Source: Pleodorina starrii
Taxonomy: Eukaryota; Chlorophyta; Chlorophyceae; Chlamydomonadales; Volvocaceae
Assembly (NCBI GenBank): GCA_030267565.1
Contig: BRXU01000002.1
Span: 8,065,001-8,129,000 of the forward strand
Length of the DNA stretch: 64,000 nucleotides
Direction: 5' to 3'
Part shown: piece after piece, positions 57,379 through 64,000 of the stretch
How the letters are laid out: every line of letters begins with the position of its first letter
Numbering within the stretch: the stretch's first letter is position 1
Notes under the pieces: model-generated
Seen by the model: only the letters and a program-made list of their open reading frames with translations
What the model was told of the DNA's origin: nothing
Database searches by the model: none
Made by a program: the position numbers and the translations under genes

Positions 57379-60300
57379 CTGTTACATATCTGCCGGGCCG
57401 ACACTGGCCGGGGGCGCTAACCCGCCCACATACGGGAGACCGCCGAAGCACTCCTCTGTTGAGGAGGGGCGTACCACCTTGTCTGCACACTGCACCGGGA
57501 AGTGCTAACCGCTGCGCCGTAATCGTCACAGGACAGCGTCCACCTGATTGTCCATGTGCCAGCGTCCACCTGATTGTCCATGTGCCAGCGTCCACCTGAT
57601 TGTCCATGTGTCGTTACAGTATCTGACCGGGCCCTGACGCTGGCCAGGGGCTGCTAACCCAGCCCCGACGGAAAGACCGCCTAAGCACTCTCCCCCTTGC
57701 GGTGGGAGAAGGGCGTGAGGGGCCGCTACCCCCTCCTGCTCGACGCAGAGCTGGCTGCGTCATACACCCCATATACGGGTGTACGGCGCAGCGGCTCCCC
57801 AAAGGCTTGAGCTCACAGCCTGCCTTATACGGCAGCTGGGCCCTTCGTCCGCACAAACAGCAGTCGCGCCGGCGCACTACGCGGCGCCCGCGCTGTCCTG
57901 CCCGCCCTGAAGTCCTTGCAGCGCCGGGGCGCCCGGCCGGCCTGCTACCGGCTGGCGGTGCTCCTCTAGGCGCGAAAACAAAGCGCTGAGAACCTGCCCC
58001 GAGCTTGGTCCGGCTCGTGGGCGGTCAGCACCAAAGGAGAACCCAAGACAGCGCGCGCCCTACCCCTACTACTACTCCTACTACGACGGCCCCGGAGAGG
58101 CCGGGGGGTGGCCCCTAGAGGCCGAGCTCCAGAGCGCCGCTTGGCCTCGACGCGGCAGGAGGTCGGGAGCGGGCCTTGCGGCAGCGGGCTAGGTGACGGA
58201 GCTATAGTTCGCACTAGGCGGCACCTCGCCAACTCGCCTCACTCTCGCTAAACCCGCTCCCTAAAGCCTCCCTCGCCTACAAAAGGCAGCCCGCGGCGGT
58301 CTCTGCACCCTAAGTCCTCTCGGACCCGAAGGACCCCCCCCTCCTCCTCCCCTCCTCTCACGCCTCCCTGCCTCGACGCCCTAAGTTCCCTCCCTCACCC
58401 CTAAAGCCCCTTCATCCCCTCACTCCACTTCCCCTCCCCCTCCCTCCATACCCATCCCTGCGTGCTGCACACACTGAAAGTGGCCGTTGACCACCGCCAG
58501 GATGGGGTGGTCAGGCCCTACCCCCTCCCATCCCCGCCTTGGCACGTCTAGCTCCGCAAACCCCCGCACACGCTGCCAAAATTCTAGCGCTGCGCGCGCC
58601 TTGGCCACCTCGACTGGGTCTGGGGCATCCGGGGCGGTGGGCGAGTTCCTGACTGCCCACAGCCCCACGCGCGCCCGTTCCATGGCCGTGAGCGCCGCCA
58701 GGCAGATCACGTCCCACACGCACTGCTGCACGCCTGGCGGTGGCTCCGCCAGCCACACGTTCGCCCGGGTGATGGGCCCGGGCACGTGGGCGGCGATCTG
58801 CTGCACCACCGTTTGCGCCACCGGGCACTCCCAGAAGTGGTGTGCGCGCGGCGAGCATGCGCGTGGGCCGGCTCCCCCGTACGCGCCGCACTTGCATTGT
58901 TCTGGTGCCGCTCCCCTGATGTGGCTGTTGCCGGGGAGCGGCACGCCGTCCTGTGCCAACCGCCAGAGCGTCTCAAAGTGTTCGCGCTCCCATTTGATGG
59001 GCCACATTCGCCGGAGCATTGCCAGTACGCCTGCTGCTGGCGCCACTTCGGCGGCGGCTGGCTGATGTCCCGGCGGGTGGGCTCCTGCTGCCGCTGCCGC
59101 CGCTGCGGGCTGCTCCCGGGCTTCCCGCTCGTAGGCTGCGTGCAGGCGGGCTCGGCGCTCCGTTACCGGCTGCATCTGCAGTAGGGTGGCTTGGCGGACG
59201 GAGAGGTCGCGCAGCTTGGTGCTGAGTGACCCCCCAAACCGCCAGCCCACCCGCCCCACGAACCGAGCTCGTATCGTCTCCTCCGTATCCAGCCCTGCCG
59301 CGCGTTCCGGGTGCGCCAGCACCGTCGCTGCTGCTGCACGCCATTCCGGGTTAATATCCGCCGTGAGGCGGTTGATGGCGTCGATGGTCGTCGTCCGCCT
59401 GAAGCCTGTCGGGTCGCTGGGGTCAAGGTTGGCTGTTACCCAGGCCTCCCACTCGCCAGCTGCTCGCGGGGCGGATGCGGCGGCCTGCGTCACCCTCATC
59501 AGGTCACCCACCGTGCGCAACGCCCTGCATGCCGCCAGACGCCTGTGGCGGCTCTCTAGTCCTGGCCTAGGAAGCGGGTTGGGAGCCATGTCCCTGTCCT
59601 CCTCCTCAGGCGCGAAGTCTGGATCTGCCGCCTGCGCGTCCGCTGCATCCCCCGCTTCCGCTGCCCCGCTGGTCGGTTGCGCACCGTTCGGCAAAAGGGG
59701 GTTGCCCCAAAGCGGGATATTAAGGCACCAGTCCCCGGCGGCCGGCAGTGGCGTCGTGTCAACATCTTGCACGGGGGGGAGGTAGCTGAGGGCGACGAGG
59801 AGTGTCGTGACGTCTGCGGGCAGGGGGTCTGTTCCTGGGTGGGGCATCCCTCCCTGCGCCACACCCGTGGTGAGCACGGATCCGGGGCTCAGCAGCGGGT
59901 GGTAGCCACGGAGCAGCTGGGCGAACGTTCGTACCGACGAGTGGGCGTTGTCTGCTGGCTGGCTGGCGGTCCGGGCGAGCTTGGCCGCCTTCACCGCCTC
60001 CCGTGCGCGGGTGTGCAGGGTGAGCGGCAGCAGCCCGCATCCGCCGTCTCGCGCCGCGCCCCACATGAGCTGCCCTGGGAGGCCGGTGAGGCGCTGACAT
60101 GGCTGCATGGGGCTGACCCTGCGGTCGCCTGCCTGTGCTGCCCATCTCTCCACCTGGCGGGCCTCTTCCCCCCCTCCTCGGCCGCCGTGCTCCCAGTGGT
60201 ACGTCCTGATCTGTAAGGCGTATGCCGATATGAGGTTGCATCTGCCGAACACCGACAGCCGAAGTCTGGTGACGCGGTGCATCCGCTTGCGGATCTCCTC

Positions 60301-61712
60301 CCCGGCGCGGTGCCAGTTGGATTGCTGGCCTGTTGGGTTATTTGAGAAGCCAGCTCCGAGCGCGGTCGCGGCAGGCACCAGGCGCAGGCCCTGGATGTTT
60401 GGCACTGCGGGCGCATGGGCTGGTGCTGGCGCTTGCGGCGGGCCTGGTGCTGGTGGCGGCGGCGCGGGCGGTGGGAGCTGGGCGCCGGCTTCCGGCGGGT
60501 CTGGCGGCTGCTGAGGTGGGGGCTGCTGGGGTGGCTGCTGCGGCTGTGCCGGCAGGTGGCCAACTCTCAGGAGCTCCACTTTGTCACGGTTTAGCCGCTG
60601 TCCGGTGGCCTGCGCAAACGTCTCCGTGGCGTCGAGGAAGGCTTGGACGGTGTGGTCGCCCTCCAGGAACACCTCTCCGTCGTCTGCAAACTGCACCGCC
60701 GTGGTTAGCTCGGCATCTGCTGGGCCCAGGCGAATGCCCAGTCCCTTGCGTTGTAGCCATGACAGCAGCGCTTGCGCGACGAAGAGGTAGAGCAGCGGGG
60801 CGAGCGGGCAGCCTTGTCGGACGCCCGCCGCCATGCTGACCGGCTCTGACTGCCTCCCTCCCACCAGCGCCCGGGCCTGCGTGTCCGCCAGCAGCGTCTG
60901 TACCCACTTTCGGAGCTGTTCGGACGCGCCCAGCTCCGCCATCGCTGCCACTAGAAAGTCCCGGTGGACCGTATCGTAGGCTTTGGCAAAGTCGAGGAAG
61001 GCGACCAGCGCGTTGCGTCCCTGGCGTCGGAGGAGGTGGGGAAGGTAGCGGAGGGTGAAGATGCTGGCGCCAATGTGTCGCCCCGGGAGGAAGGCCGTTT
61101 GCTCCGCAGAGATCGCGGCATTCAGGGCGGGGCCAAGCCTATTTGCCATGACTTTGGCGAGGATGCGGTAGTCCGTGTTGAGCAGGGTGATGGGGCGGTA
61201 GTTGCCTGGCTGTGTGGGGTCGCCCTTTTTATAGAGCACCTTGATGATGCCCTCGGTGAACCGCGCGGGCATGTTGCCTGTGGTGCCGATGGCGGTGTAT
61301 AGGTCAGCCAGGAGGGGGGCGAACTGTCGCTGGAAGGCCCGGTAGAGCTCCGCGGGCAGGCCATCCCACCCCGGCGCTTTTCCGCGCGGCGTGGCCTTGA
61401 GAGCCGCGGCCACCTCGGTGCTGCCCACTTGGGCCCGGCCGACTGGGTCTTCCGGGTCTGCCGGCAGTCGCAGCGGGTGGTCTCGGAGGGCCTCCAGGAC
61501 CTGGGCCTGCGCCTGCTGCTTCACCGATGCCGGCAGCTCGGCCTCCGATGGCAGGGCGCTGACGTCCTGCCAGAAGTTGGCGATGATCTGCGGCAGTCGC
61601 CTGGCGTCGCTGACCAGCTGGCCCGTGCGGGGGTCGCGCAGCATGGAGGGGCCGGGGCCGCCCCCGTTGCCGCCATCGCTCTGTTCCCGGATGAGGGCGG
61701 TGAGGGCCCGGG

Positions 61713-61774
<62 letters not shown>

Positions 61775-62166
61775 GTTACAGTATCTGACCGGGCCCTGAC
61801 GCTGGCCAGGGGCTGCTAACCCAGCCCCGACGGAAGGACCGCCTAAGCACTCTCCCCCTTGCGGTGGGAGAAGGGCGTGAGGGGCCGCTACCCCCTCCTG
61901 CTCGACGCGGAGCTGGCTGCGTCATACACCCCATATACGGGTGTACGGCGCAGCGGCTCCCCAAAGGCTTGAGCTCACAGCCTGCCTTATACGGCAGCTG
62001 GGCCCTTCGTCCGCACAAACAGCAGTCGCGCCGGCGCACTACGCGGCGCCCGCGCTGTCCTGCCCGCCCTGAAGTCCTTGCAGCGCCGGGGCGCCCGGCC
62101 GGCCTGCTACCGGCTGGCGGTGCTCCTCTAGGCGCGAAAACAAAGCGCTGAGAACCTGCCCCGAGC

Positions 62167-62208
<42 letters not shown>

Positions 62209-62800
62209 GACATGTGTACATGGTTGGGTACGGCGCGTGTGAGTGTGCGTGTGTGTGTGTGGGGGGGGGTGTTACCGGTATGCGGTCTTCGTGTACGAAC
62301 TCCGCAACTCGCGCTCGGAAAAGACATCCCGCCTTTCCCCATCCCCGCCTGTAAGCCCTCTCCCATACCCGCACGCCCCGCCCTCCATCACAACGATGCA
62401 ATGCACTCGAAACTGCCTCCCCACCCCCTCCCCCACCATTGCCAGCCGTATCTCCTGCCCCACCCTCCCGATGACCCCTTCCTACAACCCCTTCCCCCGC
62501 CTCCCCAGATGCGCTCTTCAACCCCCCCTCCAGTGACTCATGGTTATATAATGGAGCATGCCGGTATCACTCCCTGACCCCTCCCCCTCCCCCAGGTGTG
62601 CTCTGGCCATGGCGGGTATGTCCCGCACCAAGCCCCCCGGCAGTCGGGAGCGGCTGACGCTGCTGGCCGATGCCATCAACTACCTGCGGGACGTGATGGT
62701 CTCACCCTCGCCTGACGCGGAGGCGCTGCGCCCCTCGGCCGCGGCGGCGCTGCAGCAGTACGAGACGCAGCTCATGGCGCAGCGGGCGGCCAGGCAATGA
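49164..62800 (+). CDS. Probable plastid membrane protein with coiled-coil, Gln/Pro-rich and TPR-like regions, 1383 aa
   Basis: Eleven exons in phase: 49164..49547, 49961..50147, 50616..50794, 51169..51302, 51978..52143, 52521..52587, 53154..55504, 55735..55866, 56263..56400, 57026..57234, 62596..62800 (TGA). Residues 1-55 are basic and Ser/Arg/Pro-rich and end VVQA, like an algal chloroplast transit peptide with a VxA cleavage site. Two hydrophobic segments follow (about 78-100 FVDVVAILGSVGGALAAILN; about 103-120 YVLFLPLVLPVVSLLSAL). A long amphipathic region (about 129-690) follows, then a Gln/Pro/Tyr-rich stretch with a poly-Gln run near 830, and a helical C-terminus with TPR-like spacing (ALGNLGNALLARGELKAAYL; SSRALVNWGRALVIRADLL; YTSAIDKFEGVLEGEPDMVP). 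The last intron is 5.4 kb because of an antisense retroelement. Function unknown; location inferred from the N-terminus only. Confidence 0.78.
50530..50551 (-). repeat. Dispersed CCGCTGCGG motif (copy 5)
   Basis: CCGCTGCGGCCTCATCTTTT then CC, 64 bases before an acceptor. Confidence 0.65.
51326..51353 (+). repeat. Dispersed CGCAGCGG motif (copy 6, forward)
   Basis: TATAAAGAGAAAATCGCAGC then GGAGAAGG, 23 bases after the donor at 51303. Confidence 0.65.
51378..51415. repeat. GGGA tetranucleotide tract
   Basis: (GAGG)n/(GGGA)n in the intron 51303-51977. Confidence 0.9.
51789..51831 (+). repeat. Intronic GGAGCATATCACTCCC family, copy B
   Basis: CGCAGTGACTCATTATTTTA then TAAAGGAGCATATCACTCCC. 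It is nearly identical to the reverse complement of 36646-36686 and lies in sense orientation in an intron. Confidence 0.8.
52819..52846 (-). repeat. Dispersed CCGCTGCG motif (copy 7)
   Basis: CCGCTGCGACATTCTCTTTC then TTTGCCCC in the intron 52588-53153. A weaker copy (CGCCGCGGTATATCC) is at about 53076 in the same intron. Confidence 0.55.
54526..54561. repeat. CAG repeat coding for poly-Gln
   Basis: Twelve CAG triplets in the large exon encode a Gln run near residue 830 of the plastid-type protein. Confidence 0.95.
55943..55969 (+). repeat. Dispersed CCGCAGCGG motif (copy 8, forward)
   Basis: GGTAAAAAGAAAATACCGCA then GCGGAGG, 76 bases after a donor. It is the exact complement of the core of copy 1. 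Confidence 0.75.
57293..57376. repeat. Long GT microsatellite
   Basis: About 40 GT units, 59 bases after the donor of the last intron. A diverged copy of the retroelement 3' end begins directly after it. Confidence 0.97.
57377..57480 (-). mobile_element. Diverged 3'-end fragment of the same L1-type family
   Basis: Its + strand sequence (CTGTTACATATCTGCCGGGCC ... GGGGGCGCTAACCC ... ACCGCC-AAGCACTC) is alignable with the first 110 bases of the 397-bp repeats at 57611 and 61773, but has many substitutions. It abuts the GT tract, as the newer copy at 61773 does. Confidence 0.65.
57534..57611. repeat. 26-bp tandem repeat, three copies
   Basis: Unit CAGCGTCCACCTGATTGTCC plus ATGTGC, three times, ending at the 3' boundary of the retroelement. 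Confidence 0.95.
57611..58007 (-). repeat. 397-bp direct repeat, copy B (3' end of the long element)
   Basis: Begins TCGTTACAGTATCTGACCGG and ends CCGAGCTTG on the + strand. It pairs with 61773-62169. The two differences seen are GAAAGACC versus GAAGGACC, and GACGCAGAG versus GACGCGGAG. Confidence 0.95.
58420..61712 (-). CDS. Reverse transcriptase ORF of L1-type element, N-terminally truncated
   Basis: Open from the AC tract (about 61712) to a stop near 58420, with the first Met at 61644 (1074 residues from there). Reverse transcriptase motifs counted from that Met: GKAPGWDGLP at 88-97, NYRPITLLNTDYRILAKVMA at 148-167, LDFAKAYD at 217-224, GVRQGCPLAPLLY at 274-286, and catalytic FADD at 319-322 (FADD in place of the commoner YADD). 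A Pro-rich spacer follows, and a Cys/His cluster near the C-terminus (CKCGAYGG ... HHFWECP) resembles the zinc-binding region of plant-type L1 reverse transcriptases. No apurinic endonuclease domain is present. The frame looks intact, so the insertion is probably young. Confidence 0.88.
61716..61772. repeat. GT microsatellite between the two 3'-end copies
   Basis: About 28 GT units. On the - strand it is an AC tail directly after the 397-bp fragment, and directly before the truncated reverse-transcriptase frame. Confidence 0.97.
61773..62169 (-). repeat. 397-bp direct repeat, copy A (3'-end-only fragment)
   Basis: Nearly identical to 57611-58007. Flanked on both sides by GT tracts (61716-61772 and 62168-62206). 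Confidence 0.95.
62168..62206. repeat. GT microsatellite at the outer boundary of the insertion
   Basis: (GT)n immediately right of copy A, probably part of the original target tract. Confidence 0.95.
62529..62576 (+). repeat. Intronic GGAGCAT..TATCACTCCC family, copy C
   Basis: CCAGTGACTCATGGTTATAT then AATGGAGCATGCCGGTATCA then CTCCCTGA. It has a five-base insertion relative to copies A and B, and lies 19 bases before the acceptor of the last exon. Confidence 0.75.
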
Positions 62801-63024
62801 GAGCGAGAGCACCGTGTTGTACGGGTACACGGCAGCAGCAGCGCAGCGCAGCGGGACAGTGTGTGTACGGCAGGAGCGGCGTAATGCGGCTGCAGTTGCG
62901 TGCTGCAGGAGCAGTGTACGCGTACTGCAGGAGCCAGGTGTCCTGCAGCCGTTGCAACGGGGGGGGCAGTAGCTGCAGAGCGCGGGGTGGGGGGGGGGGG
63001 CCATGGGGTGGAGTGGGGGTGGGG

Positions 63025-63057
63025 GTGTAAAAAGAAGGTACCGCAGCGGAGACGGGG
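63025..63057 (+). repeat. Dispersed CCGCAGCGG motif (copy 9, forward)
   Basis: GTGTAAAAAGAAGGTACCGC then AGCGGAGACGGGG, 225 bases after the stop of the plastid-protein gene. It also contains a TGTAA. Confidence 0.7.
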
Positions 63058-63210
63058 TGGGGTGGGGTGGGCTGGGGGTCTGACGCACAGGAACGGTGGA
63101 GGGTTGGTTTTGTGATTGGGGGCTTCTCGGTTGCCCTCTGAAAGTGCTGTGAGCAGGGATGGGGGATTGTGCAGCGAGCAGCTAGCCGGGCTGGGTTGCA
63201 TGCGTGGTTG

Positions 63211-63252
63211 TTTGGTAGTTGGTTGGTTGGTTGGTTGGTTGGTTGGTTGGTT
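63211..63252. repeat. GGTT tetranucleotide tract
   Basis: About nine GGTT units in the 3' flank. Confidence 0.95.
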
Positions 63253-63367
63253 GCGGCTTGGAACTTGGGATGCGGCGTCGCCCCGGGGCGGGGCGCGGGG
63301 GCGTGGCAGCACCGGTGCTGCCGGTGCCAGGGTTTGTCGATTGCGGGGTGGCCGGATGTTACATCTA

Positions 63368-63372
63368 TGTAA
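63368..63372 (+). terminator. Candidate TGTAA poly(A) signal for the plastid-protein gene
   Basis: TGTAA about 570 bases after the stop. The TGTAA at 63026-63030 is an alternative. Confidence 0.3.
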
Positions 63373-64000
63373 ACCTCTCGCGTAAGAGCCTTGGCTCAGG
63401 TGTCACGACACGAAACGAAACGACACGACGCGGGGCTGCTTGCGCGTCAGAGAGCTTTGGGCGTGAAGAGGCAAAGCGAGCGTGAGAGACGGGACGGGTC
63501 AGTCGGCACGCGGTTGGGCGCTGTCCGAAATCCAAAGCCGCTTCGAGGCAGCGCGCCGTTGACGAGCTGCGTCGCGGTGCTGTGTGTTGCTCGCGCGGCG
63601 GTGAACGGGGTGGAAGGGGCCCTTTCCACGTTGGCCTCGCCGTCCTTGCCCGATCAGGCCCCTGCTACGAAACCCTGCGAGAGCTAGGGAGGGCTCAATT
63701 GGCGAAGTTGCTTGACCGACATAGCGTGAGGTGCTGGCGTCTGCATCGGAGCATTTTAGTACCGCAGTAAACCCTTCCCAACAGAAACCCGAGCTGCCGA
63801 GCGCTTGCTTTATGAAGTGGCGGGCTGTCAAGCCCAGTTCTACCGGCATGGCTATGGAAATTTAGGTGTGCATGCATAGGTAAGGGGTGCCTCAGGTTCG
63901 TATATGTGCCTCTCCGTCGTACCGTTGACGTTCTGCTACAGAAGCTGCATCCACTGCAACTGGCCGAGCCTGGCCGAACTGGTCTGAGCTGGCCGAGCAA

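Larger units (their letters stand above)
57611..62169 (-). mobile_element. L1-type non-LTR retrotransposon insertion complex (5'-truncated) in an intron
   Basis: In - strand order: a 397-bp fragment (62169-61773), an AC tract (61772-61716), then a reverse-transcriptase element running to a second 397-bp copy ending at 57611. The two 397-bp segments differ at only two positions by eye. The reverse transcriptase is of the non-LTR type, so I read the 397 bp as the element's 3' end: one copy belongs to the long element and the other is a 3'-end-only insertion of the same family. The reading frame is open up to the AC tract and lacks an endonuclease domain, indicating 5' truncation at about 61712. 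It is antisense to the host gene, in its last intron. Confidence 0.8.
62801..64000. other. 3' flank of the plastid-protein gene, no further gene seen
   Basis: Contains the presumed 3' UTR, one forward copy of the CCGCAGCGG motif at 63025-63057, and a (GGTT)n run at about 63211-63252. The rest to the window end shows no frame with recognisable content. Confidence 0.6.

Noticed and set aside
57611..62169. LTR retrotransposon with 397-bp LTRs
   Set aside because: The repeats do not start TG and end CA. The only protein is a non-LTR reverse transcriptase without protease or integrase, and a third, diverged 3' end next to a GT tract fits serial non-LTR insertion better.
43731..62800. Coiled-coil gene and plastid-protein gene as one gene
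   Set aside because: The first ends in an in-frame TAG at 48836-48838 followed by TGTAA, and the second starts with its own transit-like N-terminus. No bridging splice sites were seen.
1..64000. tRNA, rRNA or bacterial-type operons and ribosome binding sites
   Set aside because: I saw no tRNA cloverleaf or rRNA core sequence, and the genes are spliced nuclear genes.

Overview
The window looks like nuclear DNA of a green alga of the Chlamydomonadales (volvocine type). The evidence is the very high GC content, genes broken by many short GT/AG introns (donors mostly GTGxG, acceptors CAG), TGTAA polyadenylation-like signals, Ala/Gly/Pro-rich proteins, a giant hydroxyproline-rich secreted protein, TTTTAGGG telomere-type repeats, and long GT and GTGCGT microsatellites. 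No species can be named. I built the gene models by eye, from splice signals, continuous reading phase and recognisable family motifs.

Left to right: (1) 1-4672, + strand, the 3' part of an NRDE2 homologue (nuclear exosome regulator), cut by the window edge. (2) 4673-7242, an AT-richer intergenic stretch with a short motif in three copies. (3) 7243-18054, + strand, a signal peptide, a vast Pro-rich region (about 23 copies of a 34-residue repeat, then about 43 of a 36-residue repeat) and a C-terminal CAP (SCP/PR-1) domain, 3200 aa in my model. (4) 18055-21123, intergenic. (5) 21124-29002, - strand, condensin I subunit CAP-H (13 exons, 926 aa). (6) 29003-32055, mostly unassigned. (7) 32056-38347, - strand, an MPND-type RAMA plus MPN/JAMM protein (10 exons, 673 aa) in which the first zinc-binding His of the JAMM motif is Arg. 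(8) 38348-38752, a short divergent intergenic region. (9) 38753-42044, + strand, a conserved-looking protein of unknown function (5 exons, 267 aa), with a perfect 381-bp hexanucleotide tract in one intron. (10) 43731-48838, + strand, a coiled-coil protein (8 exons, 514 aa). (11) 49164-62800, + strand, a probable plastid membrane protein with coiled-coil, Gln/Pro-rich and TPR-like parts (11 exons, 1383 aa). Its last intron is 5.4 kb because a 5'-truncated L1-type retrotransposon lies in it in antisense, between repeated copies of the element's 3' end. (12) 62801-64000, 3' flank.

The genes are unrelated single-copy functions: RNA surveillance, extracellular matrix, chromosome condensation, modified-DNA or chromatin recognition, and plastid. 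No operon-like logic applies. The main signals beyond the genes are the repeat biology of the giant wall protein, serial L1-type insertion next to GT tracts, short sequence families shared between introns in defined orientations, and the substituted JAMM motif next to a RAMA domain.
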